A DNA stretch of 64,000 nt from UBA4615 sp964399635 (GTDB taxonomy: Bacteria > Pseudomonadota > Gammaproteobacteria > Burkholderiales > Burkholderiaceae_E): assembly GCA_964399635.1 (NCBI GenBank), contig CAYNRU010000029.1:3038-67037 (forward strand), given 5' to 3'. This document shows positions 9,456 to 17,209 of this stretch, piece by piece. Numbering within the stretch: position 1 is the stretch's first letter; every line of letters begins with the position of its first letter. Below the pieces are notes generated by a model. It was not told the DNA's origin. It saw only the letters and a list, made by a program, of their open reading frames with translations, and searched no databases. Position numbers and translations under genes: made by a program.

Positions 9456-10775
9456 GTGACCCGCCCCAACCTGATCTTCATCGTCGCCGACGACCTCGGC
9501 TATGCGGACCTCGGCTGCTATGGCGGACGCGAGGCCCGATTCGGCCCGGTGTCGCCGGTGCTCGACGGACTGGCCGAGCGTGGCATCCGCTTCACGCAGG
9601 GCTACTCCAACGCGCCGGTCTGCTCGCCCACGCGCTTCGCGCTGATGACCGGGCGCTACCAGTACCGGCTGCGCGGCGCGGCCGAGGAGCCGATCAACAG
9701 CTCGAGCCGCGGCAGCCCCGTGCTCGGGCTGCCGCCGGAGCACCCGACCCTGCCCTCGCTGCTGCGCCAGGCGGGCTACCGGACCGCGCTGATCGGCAAG
9801 TGGCACCTCGGCTACCCGCCGGCCTTCGGCCCGCTGCGCTCGGGCTACGACGCGTTCTATGGGCCGCTGGCCGGCGGCGTCGACTACTTCTCGCACCGCG
9901 ACTCGCGCGGCAACGACGACCTGTGGGACGACGCCTCGCCGTGCGCCGACGACGGCTACCTGACCGACCTGATCTCGCGCCGCGCGGTGGACTTCGTCGA
10001 TCGCATGGCCAGGGACCCGGGCCGCCCGTTCATGATCAGCCTGCACTACACGGCGCCGCACTGGCCGTGGGAGACGCGCGACGACCGCGCGGTCTCGCCC
10101 GAGGTCGCGAAGAACCTGTTTCACCTGCACGGCGGCAGCGTCGAGACCTACCGGCGGATGATCCACCACATGGACGAGGGCATCGGCACGCTGATGGCGG
10201 CCCTGCGCCGCCACGCGATGGACGCGAACACGCTGGTCGTCTTCACCAGCGACAACGGCGGCGAGCGCTTCTCGGACAACTGGCCGCTGGTGGGCGGCAA
10301 GATGGACCTCACCGAGGGCGGCATCCGCGTGCCCTGGATCGCGCACTGGCCCTCGGTCATCGCGCCGGGCGGCGTCAGCGCCCAGCACTGCATGACGATG
10401 GACTGGAGCGCGACACTGCTCGATGCCGCGGGCGTCGCGCCCGATCCCGCCTTCCCGCTCGACGGGGTGTCGATGCTGCCGGTGCTGCGCGACGCGTCGC
10501 ACCGCTTCGCGCGGCCGATGCACTGGCGGATGAAGCACCGCGGGCAGCGCGCGATGCGCGACGGCGACCTCAAGTACCTTCGGGTCGACGGCCACGACTA
10601 CCTGTTCGACGTCGTCGCCGATGCGCGCGAGCGCGCCAACCTCGGCGGGCGTCAGCCCGCGCAGCTGGCCGCGATGCGCGACGCCTGGCAGGCCTGGAAC
10701 GACTCGATGCCGTCGATCCCGCCGGACGCGACGGTCAGCCTCGGCTACTCGGACGCGGACATGCCGCAGCGCTGA
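9456..10775 (+). CDS. Sulfatase (arylsulfatase family S1)
   Basis: 439 aa, GTG start with GAAGGA about 9 bases upstream. The sulfatase signature CSPTR at residues 56-60 carries the cysteine converted to formylglycine; paired Asp12-Asp13 in FIVADDLGYAD bind calcium, and GKWHLG near residue 116 supplies the catalytic Lys and His. The second metal site is in FTSDNGGERF. No signal peptide is seen, so it is probably cytoplasmic. No formylglycine-generating enzyme is in the window. Substrate is unknown. It is not clearly in an operon with neighbours and is unrelated in size to the larger sulfatase at 17994-20366. Confidence 0.87.
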   Translation: MTRPNLIFIVADDLGYADLGCYGGREARFGPVSPVLDGLAERGIRFTQGYSNAPVCSPTRFALMTGRYQYRLRGAAEEPINSSSRGSPVLGLPPEHPTLPSLLRQAGYRTALIGKWHLGYPPAFGPLRSGYDAFYGPLAGGVDYFSHRDSRGNDDLWDDASPCADDGYLTDLISRRAVDFVDRMARDPGRPFMISLHYTAPHWPWETRDDRAVSPEVAKNLFHLHGGSVETYRRMIHHMDEGIGTLMAALRRHAMDANTLVVFTSDNGGERFSDNWPLVGGKMDLTEGGIRVPWIAHWPSVIAPGGVSAQHCMTMDWSATLLDAAGVAPDPAFPLDGVSMLPVLRDASHRFARPMHWRMKHRGQRAMRDGDLKYLRVDGHDYLFDVVADARERANLGGRQPAQLAAMRDAWQAWNDSMPSIPPDATVSLGYSDADMPQR

Positions 10776-10782
10776 GGCTGGG

Positions 10783-11088
10783 CTACAGGTCCCGGAACAG
10801 ACCCCGGGGCAGCTCGATCGGGTCGCCGCGGACGCCGGCGTTGAAGGCACGCGACGCGACCGCGAAGATCGAGGGCTTGCGGTGCTCGAAGATCGGCATC
10901 AGCGCCGCTGACGGCGAGCTGTCGCGACCGAGCGCGCGCAGCGTGTCGGCGTCGATCGAGAAGCGGTGCTGCTCGCCATCGTCGCCGGTGCCGTCGAACT
11001 CGACGCGATCGCTGAGCGGACGGATGGCAGTGAACTTGATCGCTGCCGAATGGCGGCGCCCCGGCTCGTGGTTGCGCTGATTGTTCAT
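10783..11088 (-). CDS. Conserved hypothetical protein (possibly DUF1488-like)
   Basis: 101 aa. The body (residues 17-90) has an AIKFTAIRPLSDRVEFDG strand region, a RFSIDADTLRAL segment and an EHRKPSIFAVASRAFNAG helix. The order of a short beta region followed by an amphipathic helix resembles DUF1488 proteins, but I am not certain. It is convergent with the upstream sulfatase gene (stop 7 bases away) and divergent from the HAD gene at 11237. Function unknown. Confidence 0.55.
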   Translation of the reverse strand: MNNQRNHEPGRRHSAAIKFTAIRPLSDRVEFDGTGDDGEQHRFSIDADTLRALGRDSSPSAALMPIFEHRKPSIFAVASRAFNAGVRGDPIELPRGLFRDL

Positions 11089-11236
11089 GTATCGACTCCC
11101 TGTAGCCGGTCACCGTACCTGCTGGGCAGCGATTCCCGCAGCACTGTTACAACTCCGTGGCGCAGGACCGCCGAGAGCCCCTCCACGCCCTGCGTCCGCC
11201 GGCGCCCCGCCCGCCCGTCCCGCCTAGAATCCTGCG

Positions 11237-11950
11237 ATGCCCTCCCCCACGCTGCGCGCGATCACGCTCGACCTCGACGACACGCTCTGGCCGGTCGGCC
11301 CCACCCTGGTGGCCGCCGAGCGTGTCCTGACCGACTGGCTCCAGGCGAACGCGCCGCGCACTGCCGCCCGCAGCGATGCCGACGCGCGGCCGGCCATCCG
11401 GCGCGGCCTGCTCGAGATGCATCCCGAGCGCGCCCACGACATGAGCTTCCTGCGACGCGAGGGCCTGCGCAGGGCAATGACGCTGGCTGGCGACGATCCC
11501 GCGCTGGCCGACGCGGCCTTCGCGGTCTTCCTCGCCGCGCGCCAGCGCGTGACGCTCTTCGAGGACGTGGTGCCGGTGCTCGAGCGCTGGGCGTCGCGCT
11601 ACCGGCTGATCGCGGTCAGCAACGGCAACGCCGACGTCGGCCAGGTGGGCCTGGGCGCCTACTTCGCCGGCGCGGTCAGCGCCCACGAGCTCGGCTGCGC
11701 CAAGCCGGATCCGCGCATGTTCCACGAGGCCTGCCGCCTCGCCGGCGCCGATCCCGCCGAGGTGCTGCACATCGGCGACGACCCCCATCTGGACGTGATC
11801 GGCGCCCGCCGGGCGGGCCTGGGCGCCGCCTGGATCCGCCGGCCGCAGTTCGCGCACCGCCACGCTCCCGACACCTGCGGGCCGGACGTCGACGCCCCCT
11901 TCGACGACCTCCACGCGATCGAGGCGATGTTGCGCGGCGCGCCACGCTAG
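11237..11950 (+). CDS. HAD-superfamily hydrolase (YigB-like)
   Basis: 237 aa. HAD motif I is LDLDDTLWP with nucleophile Asp11 and Asp13; motif II Ser is in AVSNGNAD, motif III Lys in CAKPDPRMF, and motif IV Asp pair in HIGDDPHLD. The long four-helix cap between motifs I and II and the DDTLWP wording resemble YigB-type phosphatases, one of which dephosphorylates a riboflavin precursor in E. coli. The substrate here cannot be assigned. It is followed after 44 bases by the RIO-type kinase gene on the same strand. Confidence 0.85.
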   Translation: MPSPTLRAITLDLDDTLWPVGPTLVAAERVLTDWLQANAPRTAARSDADARPAIRRGLLEMHPERAHDMSFLRREGLRRAMTLAGDDPALADAAFAVFLAARQRVTLFEDVVPVLERWASRYRLIAVSNGNADVGQVGLGAYFAGAVSAHELGCAKPDPRMFHEACRLAGADPAEVLHIGDDPHLDVIGARRAGLGAAWIRRPQFAHRHAPDTCGPDVDAPFDDLHAIEAMLRGAPR

Positions 11951-11994
11951 CCGACGCGGCAGGGCATCCCCCGCGATCGGGGCACAATGTCGGC

Positions 11995-12843
11995 ATGAAA
12001 CCCCCGACAAGACTGCTTTCCCTGATCGACGAAGGCTTGATCGACAGCGTCGTGCGCCAGCTGATGAGCGGCAAGGAGGCGACCGTCTACGTCGTGCGCT
12101 GCGGCGACGACGTGCGCTGCGCCAAGGTCTACAAGGAGGCGACCAACCGGAGCTTCCGGCAGGCCGTCGACTACACCGAGAACCGCAAGGTCCGCAACAG
12201 CCGCCAGGCCCGCGCGATGGCCAAGGGCACCAAGTTCGGCCGCCAGGCCCAGGAAGAGGCCTGGCAGAGCGCAGAGGTCGACGCGCTGCACCGGCTGGCC
12301 GCCGCCGGCGTGCGCGTGCCCGTGCCCTACAACTTCTGCGACGGTGTGCTGATCATGGAGCTGGTCACCGACGCCGACGGCGACGCCGCACCCCGCCTGA
12401 ACGACGTGCTGTTCTCGCCCGAAGACGCGCGCGCCCACCACCGGACCCTGCTCAACGAGGTGGTGCGGATGCTGAGCGCGGGCGTCGTGCACGGCGACCT
12501 GTCCGAGTTCAACATCCTGCTCGCCGAGGACGGCCCGGTGATCATCGACCTGCCGCAGGCGATCGACGCGGCCGGCAACAACCACGCGCCGCGCATGCTG
12601 CTGCGCGACGTCGACAACCTGCGCCATTTCTTCGGCCGCTTTGCGCCCGAGCTGCTCGCCACCCGCTACGGCCCCGAGATCTGGGACCTGTACCGACGAG
12701 GCGTGCTGGAGCCAGACATGCCGCTGACCGGCGAGTTCGAGATCGACGAGAGCGACGTCGACCTGCGCGGCGTGCTGCGCGAGATCGAGGACACCCGCCT
12801 CGAGCAGGCCGAGCGCGTCGCCCGGATGGCCGAGGCGGGCTGA
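11995..12843 (+). CDS. RIO-type serine kinase family protein
   Basis: 282 aa. This is an atypical protein kinase of the RIO family: the nucleotide loop SGKEATVYVV is at residues 25-34, the ATP-binding Lys44 in CAKVYKEA, the catalytic loop VVHGDLSEFN at 165-173 (Asp168, Asn173), and the metal-binding Asp185 in VIIDLPQAID. All residues needed for ATP use are present. Archaeal and eukaryotic RIO kinases act in ribosome maturation; the bacterial members are mostly uncharacterised. ATG 11995 places the glycine loop at normal distance. Confidence 0.88.
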   Translation: MKPPTRLLSLIDEGLIDSVVRQLMSGKEATVYVVRCGDDVRCAKVYKEATNRSFRQAVDYTENRKVRNSRQARAMAKGTKFGRQAQEEAWQSAEVDALHRLAAAGVRVPVPYNFCDGVLIMELVTDADGDAAPRLNDVLFSPEDARAHHRTLLNEVVRMLSAGVVHGDLSEFNILLAEDGPVIIDLPQAIDAAGNNHAPRMLLRDVDNLRHFFGRFAPELLATRYGPEIWDLYRRGVLEPDMPLTGEFEIDESDVDLRGVLREIEDTRLEQAERVARMAEAG

Positions 12844-12919
12844 GCCGGCGCGCGGCGGCTGCTGGCCGGCCCCGCCGGACCCGACCCTCCACCGACATCC
12901 CGAGCCCCGCGGCCCGCCC

Positions 12920-14173
12920 ATGCCGGACCACATCCTCGACCCACGCGCCACGGCGGCCGGCCCCGATCGCGCCGCCGCCGCCCGCGAACGCTTCGCGCGC
13001 CGCGAGCCGACGATCCGCGCCTTCGTCGAGGTCGACGACGCCGCCTGGGCGGTGCTCGACACCGCGGTCGGCCCGCTCGCGGGCCGCTCGCTCGGCGTGA
13101 AGGACATCGTCGACGCGCGTGGCATGCCCACGCGCAACGGCAGCGCCGCCTGCGCGGGCGCGCCGCCCGCCGCCTCGGACGCCGCGGTCGTGGCGGCGCT
13201 GCGCCGCGCGGGCGCGGCCGTCGTCGGCAAGACCACCTCGACCGAGTTCGCGTTCGTCGATCCCACCGACACCCGCAACCCGCACGACCCCGCGCGTACG
13301 CCCGGCGGCTCGAGCAGCGGCTCGGGCGCCGCGGTCGGCGCGGGCGTGCTCGACATCGGCATCGCGACGCAGACGGCGGGCTCGCTGTGCCGGCCCGCGG
13401 CCTACTGCGGTGCGGTCGGCTTCAAGCCCGGCTATGGCCTGTACCCGATGGACGGGGTGACCGGCCTGTCGCCGAGCTTCGACACGATCGGGGTGATCGT
13501 GCGCGACGTCGCGCTCGCCCGGGCCTGCCATCGCGCCATCGTGGGCGAGACGGGCACGGCGCAGCTGCCCGCGTCATGGTCGGTCGGCCTCGCGCCCATC
13601 GACCCGGCCGCGCCGATGACCGCGCCGGTGGTGTCGGCGCGCGATGCAGCCGTGGCCGCGCTGGCCGGCGCGGGGCACCGGCCCACCGGCACGACGGCGC
13701 CCATCGACTTCGCCGCGATCGTCGCGGACCACCGCCGGGTGATGCTCAGCGAAGCGGCCCGCCTGCACGGACACCTGCTCGAGTCGGCGGGCGGGCTGCT
13801 GCGCCCGGCGTTTTGCGACATGCTGCGCGAGGGCCGCGGCGTCGATCCGGCCGACGCCGCCGCGGCGCTGCGGCGCCTGCACGACGCACGCAGCGCATTC
13901 TGGGACGCGGTGTCAGGCTTCGATGCGCTGATCGCCTGCGCGGTGCCGGCGGTGGCGCCGCCGCGCGCGGGCGGCACCACCGGCTACCAGCACCTGCTCA
14001 CGCCCTGGACGGTCTTCGGCGGGCCGCTGGTGGTGTTGCCCTGGGGCAGCGACAACGACGGCCTGCCGCTGTCCGTGATGCTCGCCGGCGCGCCGGGCAC
14101 CGAGGCCGCGCTGCTGTCGATGGCCGAGGCGCTCGAGCGCCTCGCGCCGCCGCTGCGCCGCCCGCCCGAATAG
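12920..14173 (+). CDS. Amidase (amidase-signature family)
   Basis: 417 aa serine amidohydrolase. The Ser-cisSer-Lys triad can be placed: Lys61 in LGVKDIVDARG, the cis-Ser in the GGSSSGSG glycine/serine loop (residues 129-136), and the nucleophile Ser155 in TQTAGSLCRPAAYCG. The usual DTGGSIR wording is altered to QTAGSLC, as seen in some divergent members. Substrate unknown. It converges with a Bug-type receptor gene; with the maleate-isomerase-like gene beyond, the three could serve an amide or dicarboxylate catabolic route, but this is inference. Confidence 0.88.
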   Translation: MPDHILDPRATAAGPDRAAAARERFARREPTIRAFVEVDDAAWAVLDTAVGPLAGRSLGVKDIVDARGMPTRNGSAACAGAPPAASDAAVVAALRRAGAAVVGKTTSTEFAFVDPTDTRNPHDPARTPGGSSSGSGAAVGAGVLDIGIATQTAGSLCRPAAYCGAVGFKPGYGLYPMDGVTGLSPSFDTIGVIVRDVALARACHRAIVGETGTAQLPASWSVGLAPIDPAAPMTAPVVSARDAAVAALAGAGHRPTGTTAPIDFAAIVADHRRVMLSEAARLHGHLLESAGGLLRPAFCDMLREGRGVDPADAAAALRRLHDARSAFWDAVSGFDALIACAVPAVAPPRAGGTTGYQHLLTPWTVFGGPLVVLPWGSDNDGLPLSVMLAGAPGTEAALLSMAEALERLAPPLRRPPE

Positions 14174-14233
14174 GCGCGGCCTGCGTCGCCTGCGTCGATG
14201 CGCAGGGTGAGCCCGCGATGCCGCCGCCGCCGG

Positions 14234-15199
14234 TCACTCCGCCTTGATGCCCGCGCCCGAGACCACCTGCCCCCAGCGCTGCCACTCGGCGCGGACCATC
14301 TCCTGAGCCTGCTGCGGGGTGGAGGTGACGGCCATCACGCCCCGCTTGGCGAGCGCCTCCTGGATGTCGGGCCGGCCATTCACGGCGTTCAGTGCGCGGT
14401 TGAGCCGCGCCATCACCTCGGGCGGCGTCCCCTTGGGCACCGCCAGCACGTGCCAGCCGCCGATCACCAGGGCCACGCCCTGCTCGGTGGCCGTGGGCAG
14501 CTCCGGGGCGCTGGCGTCGCGCCGCGTGCTGGTGACGGCCAGCAGCCGGATCCGTCCGGCCGCCGCCTGCGGCGCGGCGACCGACAGCGGCACCATGAAG
14601 GCCTCGACGTCGCCGGCCGCAACCGCCGTGATCGCGGGTGCCGCGCCGTTGAACGGCACGTGGACCAGGTCGATACCGGTCTGCTGCTTGAGTTGCTCGA
14701 AGGCGATCTGCGAGGTGCTGCCCACGCCCCAGGACGCGAAGTTCAGCTTGCCCGGCTGCTTCTTCGCATGCTCGACGAACTCCTTCAGTGATGCGACCGG
14801 CAGCTTGGGGTTGACCACCAGCGCGAACGGGAAGGTATCGACGATACCCACGCTCGGCAGGTCGGTCACCGGGTCGTGACCCATCTTCCGGTAGAGGTGC
14901 GGGTTGATCGCATGCGTCTCGGCCGTCCCGAACAACAGGGTGTAGCCGTCGGGGGCGGCCCGCGCAACGAACTCGCCGCCGATGATCGCGTTGGCGCCGG
15001 CCCGGTTCTCCACCACCACGTTCTGCCTGAGGTCCTCCGACAGCGCGGTCGCGACGATGCGCGCGACGATGTCGACGTTGCCGCCTGCCGCGAACGGGAC
15101 GACCACCTTCAGCGGCCTGTCCGGAAAGGCCCCGCCCTGGGCCATGGCCTGCGCGCAGCACAGCGCGGCCAGCAGGGGGATCAGTCGGGTGATGCGCAT
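14234..15199 (-). CDS. Bug/TctC-family tripartite tricarboxylate transporter receptor
   Basis: 321 aa periplasmic substrate-binding protein with an N-terminal signal peptide (ITRLIPLLAALCCAQAMAQG, about residues 3-22). FPDRPLKVVVPFAAGGNVDI and the following VVENRAGANAIIGGEFVARA are the family signature; FASWGVGSTSQIA shapes the ligand loop. Burkholderiales encode many Bug receptors, usually without adjacent TctAB membrane genes, as here. The gene is downstream of the maleate-isomerase-like gene (69 bases apart, same strand), so the ligand may be a carboxylate used by that enzyme. Confidence 0.9.
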   Translation of the reverse strand: MRITRLIPLLAALCCAQAMAQGGAFPDRPLKVVVPFAAGGNVDIVARIVATALSEDLRQNVVVENRAGANAIIGGEFVARAAPDGYTLLFGTAETHAINPHLYRKMGHDPVTDLPSVGIVDTFPFALVVNPKLPVASLKEFVEHAKKQPGKLNFASWGVGSTSQIAFEQLKQQTGIDLVHVPFNGAAPAITAVAAGDVEAFMVPLSVAAPQAAAGRIRLLAVTSTRRDASAPELPTATEQGVALVIGGWHVLAVPKGTPPEVMARLNRALNAVNGRPDIQEALAKRGVMAVTSTPQQAQEMVRAEWQRWGQVVSGAGIKAE

Positions 15200-15268
15200 C
15201 GTTCGTCTCCTGGAATCGTGTGTCGGTCTCGGTCGCGCATCCCCCGGGTACCGGGGCGGACGCGCGTA

Positions 15269-16003
15269 TCAGCGCAACGCCCGGCTCGCCAGCAGCGACC
15301 CGTAGCCGGTCACCGGCGCATCGTGGCCGGCGATCCGCAGCGCGTGCCACATCATCGCCGACGCGCTCGAGATCACCGGCTTGCCGAGCTCGCGCTCGAG
15401 CGACTCTATAGCCTCGATGGTCGGCATGCCGACCCCGCTCAGGAACACCGCCTGCGCATCCGGCGCATCCACGCGGCGCGCGAGCGCCGCCGCACGCTCG
15501 ATGGTCTCGTCGTAGATGTTGGTCACGCCCTCCAGACGCCCGAAGCTCGCCACCTCGAGCCCGTAGGCCTCCAGGTTCGACTTGCACTGCCAGGTCGCCG
15601 CCTCACCGTAGGGCGTACCGAAGGCGACGCGACGCACGCCCAGGTGGGCGAGCGCCGCGATCACGCTGCCAAAGGCGGTCACGAAGCGCAGCCCGGCCGA
15701 CGACTCCATCCGCGCGACGAGCGCCGCCTCGTCCTCGCGGCCCAGCGTGTAGCTGGTGGCGGTGTGCGCCAGCACGATCACCGCCGGCCGGACCATCGCC
15801 AGCAGCGCGACGTTCTCGGGCAGGTGCGCGATCTGCGTGCGGTTGCGCGCCTCCTGGCCGTCCAGGCTGCCGGTCGTGCCGTGCGCCACCATCCGCGTGA
15901 AGTGCACCGAGACGCCCGGCGGCGTCATCCGGATGACCTCGGGCTCGGTGGTCGGATTGCCCGGAGGCACCAGGAAGCCGAGCCGGATCCTTGCCTTGCC
16001 CAC
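15269..16003 (-). CDS. Maleate isomerase / arylmalonate decarboxylase-like protein lacking the active-site cysteines
   Basis: 244 aa protein of the Asp/Glu racemase superfamily, closest in layout to maleate cis-trans isomerases: RLGFLVPPGNPTTEPE at the start, RVAFGTPYG in the middle and KPVISSASAMMWHALR at the end. Members normally use one or two cysteines, in an ACTSGS-like loop and a C-terminal SC(T/G) loop. Here the first loop reads LAHTATSY (His80 at the cysteine position) and the second LSGVGMPT (residues 188-195). The only cysteine is Cys140, outside both loops. The chemistry is therefore uncertain: a lyase, a binding protein or an altered isomerase are all possible. The reading frame is intact. 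Confidence 0.8.
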   Translation of the reverse strand: MGKARIRLGFLVPPGNPTTEPEVIRMTPPGVSVHFTRMVAHGTTGSLDGQEARNRTQIAHLPENVALLAMVRPAVIVLAHTATSYTLGREDEAALVARMESSAGLRFVTAFGSVIAALAHLGVRRVAFGTPYGEAATWQCKSNLEAYGLEVASFGRLEGVTNIYDETIERAAALARRVDAPDAQAVFLSGVGMPTIEAIESLERELGKPVISSASAMMWHALRIAGHDAPVTGYGSLLASRALR

Positions 16004-16125
16004 GATGACCCGCTCCTCGTCCGATGCCGCGCCAGGAGTCCCGATGATAGCCGCAGCCGAAACCTCGAAAAGTGCCTCAAGTCCGCCGGGCGGCGGCCGA
16101 CAACACCTTGAACAGGAGCACTCCC

Positions 16126-16437
16126 ATGGGCTTTTCGACCAGTATCGACGGAATCGGCACGGCGATGCGCAGCCTCGATCGGGCGGCCTTCGACATCGCG
16201 CGGGCGAGCAGCCAGCGCGGCGGCCTGCCCGCTCCGCCGGACCCGGCGGGCACCGCGCCGCCGCCCGCGCCGGCAGCCGTGGCGCCCGTGCCCGCCCTGC
16301 CCTCGCAGGCGAGCCCGGAGGTCGACCTGCCGCGCTCGATGGTGGACATGATCTCGGCGAGCAATTCAGTGATGGCGAACCTGCAGGCGATCCGGCGGAC
16401 CGACGAGAGCCTGAAGGCGATCCTCGCGCTGCGCTGA
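16126..16437 (+). CDS. Miniature protein resembling flagellar rod/hook-protein termini
   Basis: 103 aa, ATG preceded by ACAGGAG. Residues 1-30 (MGFSTSIDGIGTAMRSLDRA onward) resemble the N-terminal rod domain of FlgB/FlgC/FlgG-type proteins. Residues 66-103, with VDLPRSMVDMI and RRTDESLKAILALR, match their C-terminal domain pattern VDL..EM..LI..Q....N...I.T.DE....L..L. Between them is only a short Pro/Ala-rich linker. The key central Q/R-Y residues of true rod proteins are not conserved. No other flagellar gene is nearby, so it may be an orphan secreted or self-assembling small protein. Confidence 0.6.
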   Translation: MGFSTSIDGIGTAMRSLDRAAFDIARASSQRGGLPAPPDPAGTAPPPAPAAVAPVPALPSQASPEVDLPRSMVDMISASNSVMANLQAIRRTDESLKAILALR

Positions 16438-16475
16438 GGCGCGAGCCCTAACCATCCGTCGAGGTCCGGGGCGCG

Positions 16476-16634
16476 TCAGCGCCGGACGGAGCGTCGGGCG
16501 ACGCCTCCGACGTTGCCCGCCACGCCAGGCTGATTCAGGCCCGGATCGACCGCGACAGCCGGGCCGGCCAGCCCCATCAGCATGGCGGCGCCTGTCGCGA
16601 GGGCCGCAGCATGCCGCCTGGAGGGGTGCTTCAT
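16476..16634 (-). CDS. 52-aa exported peptide with C-terminal GVARRSVRR motif
   Basis: Residues 1-28 form a clear signal peptide (basic start, hydrophobic ALATGAAMLMGLAG, cleavage AVA), leaving a 24-residue mature peptide that ends in GGVARRSVRR. The upstream gene's product has the same VAGVARRTTRR wording, which links the two. It is the last gene of the sulfatase operon, 43 bases after the previous stop. No family recognised. The start is supported by the signal peptide rather than by a strong ribosome site. Confidence 0.55.
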   Translation of the reverse strand: MKHPSRRHAAALATGAAMLMGLAGPAVAVDPGLNQPGVAGNVGGVARRSVRR

Positions 16635-16677
16635 CGGCGGCCTACGGTCGACGTGTCCGCTTCGGTCATGGTGATGG

Positions 16678-17193
16678 TCATTGCACCACGTAGACCAGGT
16701 TGTTGCCCTGGAACGCAGGGCGGAAATAAACGCCGCCGCACTGCTGGTAAGCGACACCTGCCTTGGTCTCCTCCACGCACCCGCCGGGCAAGGCAGACAC
16801 GATGGCGCCGGTCGCCGGTGCGCCCGCCGACGCGGGGGCCGGCGCCTTCTGCGGCGTCGCCCCGGTCTGCGCCTGCGTCGTCGCGGCCTGCTGCTGGGCC
16901 GTCGTGGCTTGCTGCTGGGCTGTCGCGGCCTGCTGCTGAGCCGTCGCAGCCTGCTGCTGGGCCGTCGCTGCAGTGGCGGATTGCGTCGCGGCACTTCCGG
17001 CGACCACGGTCCGCCGAGTCGTGCGCCGCGCGACCCCCGCGACGGAGACCGGCGTGAGCGGCGCTCCCACGACGGCGTGGGCCTCGCGCGCCAGGCCGAG
17101 CCCGGACGGTGCATCGCCGGTGAAATCGATCAGGAACAGCACCGGCAACGCCGCGCCAAGGACGATCGACTTCACGATTCCAGCGTGTCTCAC
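16678..17193 (-). CDS. Exported GVARR-motif protein with heptad repeats and Cys-containing C-terminal domain
   Basis: 171 aa, GTG start with GAGGAAG 5 bases upstream. A hydrophobic N-terminal segment (residues 8-25) acts as signal or anchor; VAGVARRTTRRTVVAG follows near residue 50. Next comes a low-complexity region with four copies of AQQQAAT, then a C-terminal domain of about 45 residues with LPGGCVEETKAGVAYQQCGG and VYFRPAFQG, resembling the small DUF6515-type extracellular domain; its two cysteines could pair. It lies between the DUF2092 gene (16 bases) and the 52-aa peptide gene. An envelope or surface role is inferred. Confidence 0.65.
   Translation of the reverse strand: MRHAGIVKSIVLGAALPVLFLIDFTGDAPSGLGLAREAHAVVGAPLTPVSVAGVARRTTRRTVVAGSAATQSATAATAQQQAATAQQQAATAQQQATTAQQQAATTQAQTGATPQKAPAPASAGAPATGAIVSALPGGCVEETKAGVAYQQCGGVYFRPAFQGNNLVYVVQ
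16880..16963. repeat. Four tandem 21-bp repeats inside a coding region
   Basis: Units 16880-16900, 16901-16921, 16922-16942 and 16943-16963 read GTCGCGGCCTGCTGCTGGGC with a final C or T and a few substitutions. On the minus strand they encode the heptad AQQQAAT (with one AQQQATT). Being a multiple of three, copy-number change would keep the frame, altering the length of a flexible linker. Confidence 0.85.
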
Positions 17194-17209
17194 GATCGCT
17201 TCCTCATCC

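Noticed and set aside
14189..14206. CCTGCG/CGCAGG inverted repeat between the amidase and Bug receptor genes, considered as a terminator
   Set aside because: Only a 6-bp stem without T-run in GC-rich sequence; not distinguishable from chance.
16880..16963. Tandem 21-bp units considered as a CRISPR array or phase-variation tract
   Set aside because: The units are directly adjacent without spacers, lie in a coding region, and are a multiple of three long, so they neither form an array nor switch the frame.
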